Origin: Anaerotruncus sp.
GTDB lineage: Bacteria; Bacillota; Clostridia; Oscillospirales; Ruminococcaceae
Assembly: GCA_021770005.1 (NCBI GenBank)
Contig: JAETRV010000011.1
Location: forward strand, 1-61,884
Length of the DNA: 61,884 nt
Reading direction: 5' to 3'
Shown: piece by piece, positions 1 through 9,246 of the stretch
Layout of the letters: the number at the start of each line of letters is the position of its first letter
Position numbering within the stretch: the stretch's first letter is position 1
Notes under the pieces: generated by a model
The model's input: the letters and a program-made list of their open reading frames with translations, nothing else
Told to the model about the DNA's origin: nothing
Database searches by the model: none
Program-made: the position numbers and the translations under genes

Positions 1-228
1 GCGAGCCGCAGCGAGCGTTTCGGAGCGCAACCGCCGCAGGCGGCTCTTAGCGCGGAGATCGGCGTGCAGAGGCCAACCGACGCGAAGCGTCGGCTCTTAG
101 GCCGGAGCGACGCTTCACAGGATAAAGCTTTCCGCCGCGTGCGCGCGGCGGCGGGGGCTCTGCCCCTCGACCCTGCAATTTTTCGAGAAAAATTGAGTAA
201 AGCTTTCGATTTTAAACAGCCCCTAAGG
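1..228 (+). repeat. R1 intergenic repeat, truncated by window start
   Basis: Non-coding copy of the largest repeat family here (R1). It holds a small hairpin CCGACGC-GAA-GCGTCGG (77-93), the phrase 'ggataaagctttccgccgcg', a GC-rich block ending 'gggggctctgcccctcgacc', and the AT module 'tttttcgagaaaaattgagt', closing in 'gattttaaacagcccctaag'. The other copies lie near 5.9, 8.2, 14.3, 19.6, 35.4, 41.6-42.3, 50.0, 58.7 and 61.7 kb. I see no credible gene in it. Confidence 0.8.
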
Positions 229-256
229 TTCTGCTCGATTTTTTTCGATTTTCCGC

Positions 257-285
257 TTTACAAATCTGTCGAAACCATGTATAAT
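257..285 (+). promoter_or_regulatory. Sigma-A type promoter of thiT
   Basis: TTTACA (257-262), 17 nt, TATAAT (280-285). It lies about 20 nt before the riboswitch, so the aptamer would be close to the 5' end of the transcript. Confidence 0.75.
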
Positions 286-303
286 ACAGAAAATAAAAAA
301 AGC

Positions 304-402
304 CACATGCAGGGGTGCTGGAGGAATCCGGCTGTGATTGATCGTAGTCCCGATCAGATCCCTTGGAACCTGATCTGGGTAATGCCAGCGTAGGAAGCAG
401 TT
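304..402 (+). promoter_or_regulatory. TPP riboswitch (thi box)
   Basis: The conserved blocks of the thiamine pyrophosphate aptamer appear in order: 'caggggtgct' (310-319), a CTGAGA-like block 'ggctgtgatt' (330-339), 'cccttggaacctgatctggg' (360-379) and 'aatgccagcgtaggaagca' (381-399). The block normally read as CTGAGA is CTGTGA here. The aptamer is followed at once by an intrinsic terminator and then a thiamine transporter gene, so transcription attenuation by TPP is expected. The identification is firm; the effect of the A-to-T change is unknown. Confidence 0.93.
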
Positions 403-416
403 GCGAAACTCCGTTT

Positions 417-446
417 ACGCCGCAGGGATTGCCTGTGGCGTTTTTT
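417..446 (+). terminator. Riboswitch-controlled intrinsic terminator
   Basis: ACGCCGCAGG pairs with CCTGTGGCGT (one G-T pair) around a 5-nt loop and runs into six T's. It sits between the TPP aptamer and the thiT start, where the expression platform of a TPP riboswitch belongs. Confidence 0.88.
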
Positions 447-473
447 GTTGCATCAACAAAAAGGAGTGGTTTT

Positions 474-1034
474 ATGACTACAAAAACCCGCAAGCTCACC
501 CACTGCGCGCTGATGATTGCGCTCGCCCTCGTCCTCTCGATGATCAAGATGATCCACCTCCCAAACGGTGGATCGGTCACCCCGGCGAGCATGGCGCCGA
601 TCATCCTGATCTCCTTGCTGTACGACCCGAAATGGGCGTTCTTCACCTCGTTCGCCTACTCATTGGTGCAGATGGTAGAAGGGTTTTATCCGCCTCCGGT
701 GCAGACGTTCGGCAATTTTGTGCTGGTAATCCTGCTCGACTATGTGCTCGCATTCGGCGCGCTCGGGATCGCCGGGACAGTCGCCCGCCGGTTTGGGGAA
801 AGGAAGGTTCTGGGCGCATCGGTCGGGACAATCGTCGCAATCTTTGCGCGTCTGTTTTGCAGTTTCCTCTCGGGCATCCTCATCTGGGGTGTCTATGCGC
901 CGGAGGGGACCCCGGTCTGGATCTATTCATTGGGTGTCAACGGCACAGTCATGGTCGGTGAAATGATTACCACCACCATCGCCATCGCAATCCTCGTCAA
1001 ACTGCTGCCGCTCGATAAGATCAAGGCGCAATAA
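474..1034 (+). CDS. thiT: Thiamine transporter S component, ThiT
   Basis: A 186-residue integral membrane protein with about six hydrophobic segments, the usual size of ThiT. ThiT is the thiamine-binding S component of an ECF-type importer and works with a shared EcfA/A'/T energising module, which is not in this window. An N-terminal stretch MTTKTRKLTHCALMIALALV, then aromatic-rich loops (VQMVEGFYPPP, near residue 65) and the 'GVNGTVMVGEMITT' end, fit the family. The start ATG follows 'aaaaaggagtgg'. A longer in-frame start at 363 is rejected because it would run through the riboswitch. The TPP riboswitch upstream supports thiamine as substrate. Confidence 0.92.
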   Translation: MTTKTRKLTHCALMIALALVLSMIKMIHLPNGGSVTPASMAPIILISLLYDPKWAFFTSFAYSLVQMVEGFYPPPVQTFGNFVLVILLDYVLAFGALGIAGTVARRFGERKVLGASVGTIVAIFARLFCSFLSGILIWGVYAPEGTPVWIYSLGVNGTVMVGEMITTTIAIAILVKLLPLDKIKAQ

Positions 1035-1046
1035 CGCTCCACATTC

Positions 1047-1080
1047 AAAAAGCCCACCTAAGGTTCCGGGTGGGCTTTTT
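1047..1080 (+). terminator. Bidirectional terminator between thiT and ygiQ
   Basis: AAAAAGCCCACC and GGTGGGCTTTTT pair around a 10-nt loop. The A-run on one side and T-run on the other let it act on both converging genes. Confidence 0.9.
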
Positions 1081-1087
1081 CTCTACG

Positions 1088-2983
1088 CTATCTGCCTCTG
1101 CCGCGCCGTCCGCGCGGTGAGGACTGGTTGTTCCTGGGCTGCTTCCTCTCCCGGCGTTTCCCTCCGGATTCCGCCGCCTGTACAGCGGGGCGGGCAGTAC
1201 GATTCCGATCAGGCGGGATTAAGCAGTTTGGGCCATTGCCGATCAGGTCTTCCCGCCCGGCCTTTTTCAATGCGGTCAGAACTGCCCTCCGGTTTTCCGG
1301 TTTGAAATACTGCAAAAGCGAACGCTGGAGCCATTTATCCTCCTGAGAGGTTGGGACATAGACCTCTTTCAGGGTATACGGATTCAAGCCGGTATAGAAC
1401 ATACAAGTTGAGATCGTGCCAGGGGTGGGGTAAAAGTCCTGCACCTGCTCGGGACGCATCCGGTGCTTTTTCAGGAAAAGCGCCAGATTGATCGCATCCT
1501 TCAGGGTGGAGCCGGGATGGGAAGAGATCATATAGGGGACGAGATACTGCTCCTTGCCGACCTCTTTGGTGATCCGGTAGAACCGCTCGGCAAACTTTTC
1601 ATAAACGCCGATATGCGGTTTGCCCATGCAGTCGAGCACACCGGGGCTGCAATGCTCGGGCGCAACCTTGAGCTGCCCGCTGACATGATGCGTCAGGAGC
1701 TCCCGCATAAACCGGTCATCTTTTTCCAGCATCATGTAGTCATACCGCAGGCCCGACCGCACAAACACCCGCCGCACCCCCTTGATCTGCCGCAGACGGC
1801 GAAGTAGGTCAAGGTACTCGCTGTGGTCAACCTGCAAGGCCGGACATGGCGTGGGGGCAAGGCACTTTTTGTCGGGACACATCCCCTTGGTGAGCTGTTT
1901 TTTGCAGGACGGGTGCCGGAAGTTGGCGGAGGGACCGCCCACATCGCTGATAATCCCCTTGAACCGGGGATTCTGCACAAAACTTTCTGCCTCACGGATG
2001 ACCGATTCGGCGCTCCGGCAGGTGACGGTACCGCCTTGATGGAACGCGATCGAGCAGAAATTGCAGCTCCCAAAACAGCCGCGGTTGTGCATGATCGAAA
2101 ACTCGACCTCCTGAATCGCGGCGACCCCGCCCTCTGCTTCATAGCTGGGGTGGTACATCCGCTCGAACGGCAGCGCAAATACCGCATCCAATTCTTCGGT
2201 GGTGAGCGGGAGCGCCGGTTCGGTCTGAACGAGGTAGAGGTCCTCCCCATGCTTCTGGATGATTTTACGTCCGCGCACCGCGTCCTGCTCGGTGATCTCG
2301 GTGTAGGTGGCTTTGGCGTAGGAGAGCTTGTTCTCCCGGACCTTCGCATAGGACGCCACCGAAACGGCATCTGTGGGAAGCCCGAGCTGGTTGGTCAGAT
2401 AGCAGACCCCTCTGCACCGGATGCTGCCCGCCGGAACGCCCCGCGCCAGTTCCCGCGCAATATGAGCGGTCTGGTGTTCCCCCATCCCAAAGATGAGCAG
2501 GTCCGCCTTGCTGTCCAGCAGGATCGACGGCAGGACCGTGTCCGACCAGTAGTCATAGTGCGCAAAACGGCGCATCGAAGCCTCAAGACCGCCAATCACA
2601 ATCTGTGCATCCGGAAACAGGGTGCGGATACGGTTGCAATAGACGACCGTGGCGCGGTCGGGACGTCTGCCCGCCTTCCCGCCGGGGGTGTAGGCATCGT
2701 CACTGCGTTTGCGTTTGGCCGCGGTGTAGTGGGCGACCATCGAATCGATATTCCCCCCGGTGACCCACCAGCCATATCTGGGCGTGCCAAACCGGAGGAA
2801 GTCCGCGTCTTTGACCGGTTGAGCGATCATTGCGACCTTGAAACCGAGCGATTCCAGCAGCCGGGAGACAATCGCAATCCCGAAACTTGGATGGTCGACA
2901 TACGCGTCGCCGGTGACGCAGATAAAATCCGCCTGTTCCCAGCCGCGCGCGCGGAACTCCTCAACTGTCAGGGGTAAAAACAT
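1088..2983 (-). CDS. ygiQ: YgiQ-family radical SAM protein
   Basis: About 631 residues. The N-terminal part (to about residue 270) has the phrases typical of the YgiQ/UPF0313 family (FICVTGDAYVDHPSFG, RYGWWVTGGNIDSM, VIGGLEASMRRFAHYDYW). A radical SAM cluster motif C-FGS-C-NF-C lies near residue 300. The tail is basic (RRERKQPRNNQSSPRGRRGR). The family binds a 4Fe-4S cluster and SAM, but its reaction is not established. The chosen ATG has 'ggaatgagg' six nt before it; an ATG four codons earlier is possible but its spacing is poor. It follows spoIIIE by about 43 nt on the same strand and may be co-transcribed. Confidence 0.92.
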   Translation of the reverse strand: MFLPLTVEEFRARGWEQADFICVTGDAYVDHPSFGIAIVSRLLESLGFKVAMIAQPVKDADFLRFGTPRYGWWVTGGNIDSMVAHYTAAKRKRSDDAYTPGGKAGRRPDRATVVYCNRIRTLFPDAQIVIGGLEASMRRFAHYDYWSDTVLPSILLDSKADLLIFGMGEHQTAHIARELARGVPAGSIRCRGVCYLTNQLGLPTDAVSVASYAKVRENKLSYAKATYTEITEQDAVRGRKIIQKHGEDLYLVQTEPALPLTTEELDAVFALPFERMYHPSYEAEGGVAAIQEVEFSIMHNRGCFGSCNFCSIAFHQGGTVTCRSAESVIREAESFVQNPRFKGIISDVGGPSANFRHPSCKKQLTKGMCPDKKCLAPTPCPALQVDHSEYLDLLRRLRQIKGVRRVFVRSGLRYDYMMLEKDDRFMRELLTHHVSGQLKVAPEHCSPGVLDCMGKPHIGVYEKFAERFYRITKEVGKEQYLVPYMISSHPGSTLKDAINLALFLKKHRMRPEQVQDFYPTPGTISTCMFYTGLNPYTLKEVYVPTSQEDKWLQRSLLQYFKPENRRAVLTALKKAGREDLIGNGPNCLIPPDRNRTARPAVQAAESGGKRRERKQPRNNQSSPRGRRGRGR

Positions 2984-3026
2984 AATGAACCTCATTCCTG
3001 CTTTTTCTCAAAAAAGGGAGCTTCCT

Positions 3027-5825
3027 TTAGGTATCCTGCGAGAGCTTCATCTCGGCCCAGCGTTCGGGGGTAATCAACACCTGACGCGGCTTGCTTCCCT
3101 CAAACGGCCCGACGATCCCGCGGGTCTCCATCTCATCAACGATCCGCGCGGCGCGCGCATAGCCGAGCTTGAGCCGCCGCTGAAGCAGCGAAGTGGATGC
3201 CATTCCCGCTTCGACCACACATTCGATCGCGGGCATCAGCATCTCGTCCTCCCCGCCTTCCTCAGAACCGCTGGTATCGGCAGACGCACTGCTGCCGCCC
3301 TTCCCGCCTTTCCCTGCTATCACATGGCTGTCGATCTGGTGGACGATCTCGTCGTCATACAGTGCACAGGCGTCGTTCTTGATAAAGCCGATGACCGCTT
3401 CGATCTCCTCGTCGGTGACAAAGCAGCCCTGCACCCGCAGCGGTTTGGAGGAACCAACCGGGTTGAACAGCATGTCCCCGCGCCCAAGCAGCTTTTCCGC
3501 GCCGCCCATATCGAGGATGGTGCGGGAGTCGATCTGCGAGGAAACCGCAAACGCAATCCGCGAGGGGATGTTCGCCTTGATGACACCGGTGATGACATCC
3601 ACTGAGGGCCGCTGGGTCGCAATGACCAGATGCATCCCCGCCGCGCGCGCCATCTGCGCCAGGCGGCAGATACTGTCCTCGATCTCGTTGGGCGCCGCCA
3701 TCATCAGGTCGGCCAGCTCGTCGATGATAATCACGATCTGTGGGAGCGTTTCCATCCCCTCGGTTTTGGCCGCGAGGTTGTTGAACGATTTGAGGTCGCG
3801 CACCGAGTTGTCAGCGAACAGTTTATAACGCTTGAGCATCTCGCTGACCGCCCAGGAAAGCGCTCCGGCCGCCTTCTTGGGGTCGGTGACGACCGGGACG
3901 AGCAGCTGTGGAATGCCGTTATAGATGCCAAGTTCGACCACCTTGGGGTCGATCATCAGGAACCGCACCTCTTCAGGGGTGGATTTAAAGAGCAAAGAGA
4001 TGATGATCGAATTGATGCAGACCGATTTTCCCGAACCGGTCGAACCGGCGATCAACAGATGGGGCATCTTCCCGATGTCGGCAATCGCGATATTGCCGGC
4101 GATGTCCCGGCCGAGCGCGGCGGACAGATGGCTTTCCGAATCACGGAAGGCATCCGAGTCGATGATCTCCCGGATGGTGACCGCCGAGATCACCTTGTTC
4201 GGGACCTCGATGCCGACCGCCGCTTTGTTGGGGATTGGGGCTTCGATCCGCACCCCTGCCGCGGCGAGATTGAGCGCGATGTCGTCGGCCAGGCCGGTGA
4301 TCTTGCTGATCTTGACCCCGGCGGACGGCTGAAGCTCATACCGGGTGACCGCCGGGCCGCGCGAGATATCGACAATCCGGGTCTGCACCCCGAAGCTGGC
4401 GAGGGTGTCCACCAGGCGCTGGGCGTTGGCTTTCATCTCGTCGGTGATATCGTTATCCGACTGCTGGCGCGGCGCACGCAGCAGGTGCAGCGGCGGAATC
4501 CGGTAGACCGGTGGATCGGGCATCTCCTCCGGCTCCGGCGGGACCGGCTCCTCCTCGATTTCGAGATCGTGCGGGTCCTCCCGCACAGGCGGCGTACCGC
4601 CCGCCTGGTTGATCGTATAATCCAATTCCGGACCTTCCGAAACCGGCTCTTCCGGTAGCGGATCGGGGTCGTCGGGCAGGATCAGCCCCTCGTAGGGGGA
4701 CGGCTCCTCCGCAGTGGCCGGGGAAAGCTCCTCCTCTGAAGAATCGAACGGTGAACGGATGGCGGGGGCATGTCCCATCGAGAGTGCAGGCTCGTCCAGA
4801 TCGTCAGACAGGATCGGGATCCCCTCAAAGTCCGCCTTGAAGGTGAACCGTCCTGAGTCGGTCGTCGCCTTGCTGACCAGCTCGTCCAGAGTCGGCTCAG
4901 GCGGGGAGACAAACTGCATCGGCTCGTCCGAGAGGTCGGGCGAAAAACTGTGATGCCCCTCCGGTACAAAATCGTCGTCGATCGGGATATCGATCTCAAA
5001 CCGGGGCTTTTGCGGCTGATCCGCTGGAATCCCCTGTGGGTGCTGTGCGGCTGGCTCCGCCGCCTGTGCCGGGGCTGCTTCCTCCGGTTTTGGTTCGGGC
5101 GGGCGGGACTCCCCGTCAAGCGGGATGTCGATCCGCTTACTGCGGGCAGGCTGGGCTTTGGGCGGCGCATTTGCCGCGCGTTTGGCCCGGCGCTGCTCCT
5201 GTATCTCCATCTGGCTGGCATAAGTTTCCTCTATCTTGCGCACCGGCTTGGAGGCGCTGTGTGCAAGCCCAACCAGTGTTCCGCCGGTGACCAACATCAA
5301 AAAGACAAAGATCAGCAGGACAATCGAGATGCCTGCGCCGATCTTCCCAAAGCAGAGCAACAGCGGCAGGCCAATGATCGCGCCGAGCAACCCGCCCGAT
5401 TTGACCGCCATCCCCTGAATGATGCACTCCACCAGCATTTCGAGCAGATTATCCTTGACCGATTCCGGAACGCCCATCAGGAAAATTTGGAGCGCGCCGC
5501 AGAAAAACGCGACCAGCAGGGCGCAAAAGACCGCCTGCATCTGGAACGGCTTGTCCGAGGTGAGCAGAATCGCTATGTAAATCAATGCGGCGGCAACGCA
5601 GACCGCGCCCGCGCCAAACAGCCCAAACAGGGCATTATGCAGCCAGTTCCAGACGCTGGCCCCCTTAATCAGGGTAAGCGCGGCGATGAAGATGCCCGAC
5701 GCAAAGAGGACGACCGCCTGCATCTGGCGCCGCGCGCGCTGCTGGGCGGAGGAACGCTTGCGGGTAGACGGTTTTCTGCCCCGCGAGCCGGAAGAACGTG
5801 AAGTAGATTTGCGGTTGGTTGCCAT
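3027..5825 (-). CDS. spoIIIE: FtsK/SpoIIIE-type DNA translocase
   Basis: A 932-residue septal DNA pump that moves the chromosome through a closing septum. A basic N-terminus ([18 protein letters not shown]) is followed by about four membrane segments (residues 36-190), a long Pro/Glu-rich linker (about 200-440), the alpha/beta motor with Walker A GSTGSGKS (near 592) and Walker [14 protein letters not shown] (near 695), and a C-terminal winged-helix gamma domain (last 65 residues, ending near [14 protein letters not shown]) that reads KOPS/SRS-type sites. Start ATG follows GGGAGGG. tepA and ylzJ lie upstream as in Bacillus, which favours the SpoIIIE name over a purely divisional FtsK. Confidence 0.95.
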   Translation of the reverse strand: MATNRKSTSRSSGSRGRKPSTRKRSSAQQRARRQMQAVVLFASGIFIAALTLIKGASVWNWLHNALFGLFGAGAVCVAAALIYIAILLTSDKPFQMQAVFCALLVAFFCGALQIFLMGVPESVKDNLLEMLVECIIQGMAVKSGGLLGAIIGLPLLLCFGKIGAGISIVLLIFVFLMLVTGGTLVGLAHSASKPVRKIEETYASQMEIQEQRRAKRAANAPPKAQPARSKRIDIPLDGESRPPEPKPEEAAPAQAAEPAAQHPQGIPADQPQKPRFEIDIPIDDDFVPEGHHSFSPDLSDEPMQFVSPPEPTLDELVSKATTDSGRFTFKADFEGIPILSDDLDEPALSMGHAPAIRSPFDSSEEELSPATAEEPSPYEGLILPDDPDPLPEEPVSEGPELDYTINQAGGTPPVREDPHDLEIEEEPVPPEPEEMPDPPVYRIPPLHLLRAPRQQSDNDITDEMKANAQRLVDTLASFGVQTRIVDISRGPAVTRYELQPSAGVKISKITGLADDIALNLAAAGVRIEAPIPNKAAVGIEVPNKVISAVTIREIIDSDAFRDSESHLSAALGRDIAGNIAIADIGKMPHLLIAGSTGSGKSVCINSIIISLLFKSTPEEVRFLMIDPKVVELGIYNGIPQLLVPVVTDPKKAAGALSWAVSEMLKRYKLFADNSVRDLKSFNNLAAKTEGMETLPQIVIIIDELADLMMAAPNEIEDSICRLAQMARAAGMHLVIATQRPSVDVITGVIKANIPSRIAFAVSSQIDSRTILDMGGAEKLLGRGDMLFNPVGSSKPLRVQGCFVTDEEIEAVIGFIKNDACALYDDEIVHQIDSHVIAGKGGKGGSSASADTSGSEEGGEDEMLMPAIECVVEAGMASTSLLQRRLKLGYARAARIVDEMETRGIVGPFEGSKPRQVLITPERWAEMKLSQDT

Positions 5826-5857
5826 AGTGACCCTCCCAAAAAGGATTTCGAGCCGGT

Positions 5858-6075
5858 TTCAGAACCTGTTTCGCATCTTTCGCAGGGGACTTTTTCTCTT
5901 GTAAAAAGTCCCCTCTTGCCGCCCGAAGGACGGCAATTCACCCCAAAAATACGCTTCTCAGGATAAAGGGTTCCGCCCGCTGCGGCGTGCAGAGGCCAAC
6001 CGATGCAAAGCATCGGCTCTTGGGCCGGAGCAGAAAAATTGAGTAAAGCTTTCGATGCGAAACAACCTCTCTTTA
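5858..6075 (+). repeat. R1 intergenic repeat
   Basis: Copy of the R1 family. It begins with a terminator-like hairpin GGGGACTTTTT...AAAAAGTCCCC (5885-5913), then 'cggcaattcaccccaaaaat', then a hairpin CCGATGC-AAA-GCATCGG (6000-6016), and ends 'aaaaattgagtaaagctttc'. Compared with other copies, both hairpins differ by paired changes that keep the stem. Confidence 0.85.
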
Positions 6076-6098
6076 AAGTCTCTGCCAAGCGCACCGGC

Positions 6099-6974
6099 CT
6101 ACCCGCCGGCCAGCAGGTTCTGGATCATGTGACCGGTGAAATTGTCGACCGTACCGACCACCAGCACAACGATACCGAGCACAAGTGTGTAATAGCCAAA
6201 ATATTTCCATTTGCTGTCCCGGACAATCCACTGCACCAGCTTGATCGAGAGGACGCCAAAGACAGCCGAACTAATCAAGCCAGTAAGCAAGACAGGCAGC
6301 GGAAGGGTCAGCCCCTCCTGAACCGCATCCCCTACCTCAAGGACGATCGCACCGAGCACCGCCGGGATACCGAGGATAAACGAATAGGTGACCGCAAAAC
6401 TGCGCTCCAATCCCCAGACCATCCCGACCGAGATGGTCGAGCCGGACCGGGAGATTCCGGGCATGGTGGCCGCAACCTGCACCAGCCCGACCGCGAGCGC
6501 ATCCTTGGCATTCATATTCCTGCCATTTTTGCGCCCATGGCTGTGTCTGGACGAGAGAAGCAGCAGGCAACCGGTAACCAGAAAACAGAACCCTTCCACC
6601 GTGATGTCATTGTCGGTGGAAAACCCGGCAATCCGGTCTTTGAGCAGCACCATCCCGAAGAGCGGAAGCAGCGAGAGGAACAGGAACAGGAGCATCCTGC
6701 GGGAGGGCGACATCCTGCGGGCGTCAAACCGCAGGGTAACGAGATCAACCAGGAGGGAGAGCCCCTCACAGAACAGCTCCCAAATCGTCCGCCAAAAGAC
6801 GATGCAGACCGCAATCAACGTGCCCGCGTGCAGGATGATCGAAAATAGAAACCCGGTTTCACTGCTGTTTCCAGTGAAATACTGAAAAAGCGAAAGGTGT
6901 CCAGAGCTGGAAACCGGCAAAAATTCGGTGAACCCCTGAATCAGCCCTTGCAGGAATGCCTCAAAGATGGTCAT
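6099..6974 (-). CDS. uppP: Undecaprenyl-diphosphatase UppP (BacA family)
   Basis: A 291-residue, eight-helix membrane protein that dephosphorylates undecaprenyl diphosphate to recycle the lipid carrier of peptidoglycan and wall polymers; overproduction gives bacitracin resistance. The two family motifs are clear: QGFTEFLPVSSSGHL (residues 13-27) and PGISRSGSTISVGMVWG (about 170-186), which hold the catalytic Glu, Ser, His and Arg. Start ATG has 'aaggag' upstream. It sits between ylzJ and spoIIIE, a place held by no gene in Bacillus, so it is probably a local insertion into a conserved order. Confidence 0.96.
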   Translation of the reverse strand: MTIFEAFLQGLIQGFTEFLPVSSSGHLSLFQYFTGNSSETGFLFSIILHAGTLIAVCIVFWRTIWELFCEGLSLLVDLVTLRFDARRMSPSRRMLLFLFLSLLPLFGMVLLKDRIAGFSTDNDITVEGFCFLVTGCLLLLSSRHSHGRKNGRNMNAKDALAVGLVQVAATMPGISRSGSTISVGMVWGLERSFAVTYSFILGIPAVLGAIVLEVGDAVQEGLTLPLPVLLTGLISSAVFGVLSIKLVQWIVRDSKWKYFGYYTLVLGIVVLVVGTVDNFTGHMIQNLLAGG

Positions 6975-6992
6975 GGAAAAAGCTCCTTACTG

Positions 6993-7199
6993 TCAGTTCT
7001 CCGGCGGTATCTGCGCCCCCGGCGCATAGCGCGGATCGAGATAAAGCCGCGGATCGGTCGAAATCAGCCGAAAAACCGTGAATTTTCCGGCAGATTTTAC
7101 TCTTTGTATATAACTGTTATGCGCTTTTTGATAGCTGTATTCCAACTCGCCGTCATCCGGGAAGATCTGCTCGGGCGGGATAATCGAATGCAGGATCAT
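6993..7199 (-). CDS. ylzJ: YlzJ-like small protein
   Basis: A 68-residue soluble protein starting [20 protein letters not shown], which resembles YlzJ, a small conserved Firmicute protein of unknown function encoded between tepA and spoIIIE. Its ATG overlaps the tepA stop by four bases (ATGA), so the two are translationally coupled. The name rests on the N-terminus and on gene order. Confidence 0.78.
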   Translation of the reverse strand: MILHSIIPPEQIFPDDGELEYSYQKAHNSYIQRVKSAGKFTVFRLISTDPRLYLDPRYAPGAQIPPEN

Positions 7200-7936
7200 T
7201 CCACTCCCTCCTCGATCATCCCATAGAGGGCGGCAATTACATCCGCGACCCCGCCAAGCGCGTCAATCAGGCCCTCATCCACAGCCGCCTGCCCATCCAG
7301 CACAGTGCCGACATCCATCACCAGCTCATCTTTATTCATCATCAGCTGGCGAAACCGCTCGGGCGTGATATTGGAATTATCGGTGACAAACTTGACAATC
7401 CGCTCCTGCATCCGGTCGAAATAGGATAAGGTCTGCGGCACGCCGAGAACCAGCCCGTTCATCCGCACCGGATGGACCGTCATGGTTGCCGACGGCACAA
7501 TAAAGCTTTTGCGGGCGCTCACTGCAAGCGGTACGCCGATCGAATGGCCCCCGCCCAGCACGAGCGAGACGGTAGGTTTGCGCATCCCGGAGAGCAGTTC
7601 CGCGATTGCAAGACCGGCTTCCACATCGCCGCCCACTGTGTTCAGGATAATTACCAGGCCCTCGATCTCGGGGTCCTGCTCGACCGCCAACAGCTGCGGG
7701 ATCACATGCTCATACTTGGTGGTCTTGTTCTGGGCAGGCAGGATATAATGCCCCTCAATCTGCCCGATGATCGTCAGGCAGTGGATCGTATGCTTGCCCT
7801 TTTTGGCGGTGACCCCGCCGATCTGTAAAATCTGATCCGCCTGCTCGGAAAGCTCGCCTTCCTCGTCCTGCCCCTGTGGGGTACCGGGCGCCGGCTGTTC
7901 GTCCGGATCGGGTGTGTTTTGTTTGAATGGATTCAA
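7196..7936 (-). CDS. tepA: ClpP-like serine protease TepA (TTG start)
   Basis: A ClpP-fold protease of about 246 residues, matching Bacillus TepA (YmfB). TepA was first linked to protein translocation and later to degradation of small acid-soluble spore proteins. Visible motifs: [19 protein letters not shown], the catalytic Ser in [11 protein letters not shown] (near residue 132) and the His in MTVHPVR (near 155). The start is taken as TTG at 7936, because AAAGGAGG stands eight nt before it; an ATG 20 codons earlier has no comparable site. A Pro/Glu-rich N-terminus precedes the protease fold. It is first in the operon and has a good promoter at 8017-8044. Confidence 0.9.
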   Translation of the reverse strand: MNPFKQNTPDPDEQPAPGTPQGQDEEGELSEQADQILQIGGVTAKKGKHTIHCLTIIGQIEGHYILPAQNKTTKYEHVIPQLLAVEQDPEIEGLVIILNTVGGDVEAGLAIAELLSGMRKPTVSLVLGGGHSIGVPLAVSARKSFIVPSATMTVHPVRMNGLVLGVPQTLSYFDRMQERIVKFVTDNSNITPERFRQLMMNKDELVMDVGTVLDGQAAVDEGLIDALGGVADVIAALYGMIEEGVE

Positions 7937-8016
7937 AATCGTTGCCTCCTTTAAGGAAAATAACGATTTTAGCATCTCCAAAACTCCACCAGCCATACGG
8001 CAGAATATACAATCTT

Positions 8017-8044
8017 ATTATAGCATTGCCATGCAAAATGTCAA
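8017..8044 (-). promoter_or_regulatory. Promoter of tepA operon
   Basis: Read on the minus strand: TTGACA, 16 nt, TATAAT. It ends about 80 nt before the tepA start codon. Its sigma-A character suggests vegetative expression. Confidence 0.75.
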
Positions 8045-8114
8045 ACCAAGATGTGCAAAAAAGAGAAGAGGATCCGCCGGCTATCCAAAGTTTTACCCGG
8101 CTTTTCGCTCCCAC

Positions 8115-8465
8115 CTAATAGCCTATTCAAAATCTAAAGTTTTACTCGATTTTTTTGCTCCGGCCCAAGAGCCGATGCTGCGCATCGGTTGGCCTATGCA
8201 CGCCGATCTACGCGCTAAGAGCCGCCTTCGGCGGTTGCGCTTCGAAACGCTCGCTGCGGCTCGCAGTGCGGCGACAGTCAAAAAATCGCGGGGTTGGGAC
8301 AGCTGAAAGTTTAGCCCCAGACCAAACTTCCGGGCGCTCGCGCCCTGGGTCCCCGCCGCCGCGCGCACTGCAAGCCGCAGCGGCAGCAGTCGGATGAATT
8401 GCCGCCCAAAGGGCGGCAAAAGGGTGCTTTTTGCAAGTGAAAAAGCACCCTCTTAAAGAGTCCGG
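8115..8465 (-). repeat. R1 intergenic repeat, reverse orientation
   Basis: An inverted R1 copy that fills most of the gap between tepA and comEB. It opens 'gcctattcaaaatctaaagt' and contains CCGATGC-TGC-GCATCGG (8172-8188), a second small hairpin GAGCCGCC...GGCGGTT (8219-8236), and the hairpin GGGTGCTTTTT...AAAAAGCACCC (8422-8450). No gene is seen here. Confidence 0.82.
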
Positions 8466-8490
8466 GTCAACATAAAAAGCGTTTGCTGTT

Positions 8491-8552
8491 TTAGGGCTTG
8501 TTTGAAAATAGAGAAAAAGACGGCTGTTTCGATTGTTCAAACAGCCCCTAGG
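8491..8552 (-). repeat. R3 palindromic repeat, full copy
   Basis: A 62-bp element whose ends are inverted copies: 'ttagggcttgtttgaa' and 'ttcaaacagcccctagg'. Another full copy lies at 61538-61598 in the opposite orientation, and fragments at 9080, 35673 and 46743. Whole copies fold into one long hairpin with an inner 'aaaaagacggctgtttcgat' block. Confidence 0.8.
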
Positions 8553-8557
8553 CAATC

Positions 8558-9049
8558 TCAATAGTTAGACAGGCCGTTGAGTGACTCATCCTGTTCCACC
8601 CATGCCTCATTGACATCATAGACCCGGTAAGTGTCCCGCGTATCCCGCACCACCACCGTGGAGATTCCCGCATTGATAATCAGGCGGGCGCACATCGAGC
8701 AGGGGCTGGCATTTTGTACATAGCCGCCGTCGCTGACCTCCCTGCCGACCAGATAGAGGGTAGCGCCAAGCATATCCACACGGGACGCGTGGATAATCGC
8801 GTTCATCTCGGCATGTACCGACCTGCAAAGCTCGTACCTTTGCCCTCGCGGAATATTGAGTTTTTCCCGGGTACAGTAGCCAAGATCGGAGCAGTTTTGG
8901 CGGCCACGGGGCGCGCCGACATAGCCGGTCGAAACAATCTGGTCATTTTTTACAATGATTGCTCCAAAATTACGGCGCAGGCAGGTGCCGCGCTCGGCAA
9001 CCGTTTCGGCAATATCCAGATAATAGTTTGCTTTATCACGTCTTGTCAT
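8558..9049 (-). CDS. comEB: dCMP deaminase, ComEB type
   Basis: A 163-residue zinc deaminase that converts dCMP to dUMP for thymidylate synthesis. The zinc/catalytic motifs are VHAEMNAI (His and Glu, near residue 80) and PCSMC (near 115). Further cysteines early on (RRNFGAIIVKN, RQNCSDLGYC) agree with the dCMP deaminase subgroup, which binds a second structural zinc, and not with cytidine deaminase. Start ATG follows 'aggaagaggtttcata'. Confidence 0.9.
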   Translation of the reverse strand: MTRRDKANYYLDIAETVAERGTCLRRNFGAIIVKNDQIVSTGYVGAPRGRQNCSDLGYCTREKLNIPRGQRYELCRSVHAEMNAIIHASRVDMLGATLYLVGREVSDGGYVQNASPCSMCARLIINAGISTVVVRDTRDTYRVYDVNEAWVEQDESLNGLSNY

Positions 9050-9079
9050 TATGAAACCTCTTCCTTCCTATTCGGATTC

Positions 9080-9105
9080 GGGGCTGTTTGAAAAATCGAA
9101 ATCAT
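9080..9105 (+). repeat. R3 repeat fragment
   Basis: 'ggggctgtttgaaaaatcga' followed by 'aatcat' matches the left end of the R3 element and lacks the other end. It stands just upstream of the rsmA promoter. Confidence 0.6.
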
Positions 9106-9153
9106 CAGCGCCCGGTGTCAAACACTTTCCCGACCCCAGTACCCGGACAAGGC

Positions 9154-9182
9154 TTGCGGCTTTGTCCCAGATGCATTATAAT
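9154..9182 (+). promoter_or_regulatory. Promoter of rsmA
   Basis: TTGCGG (9154-9159), 17 nt, TATAAT (9177-9182), about 65 nt before the start codon. Confidence 0.65.
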
Positions 9183-9246
9183 AGAACCAGCCAATATTGG
9201 TGAATTTTACAAAAAGCCGCGGCTGATGCCGCAGTAGAGGAGTTTT

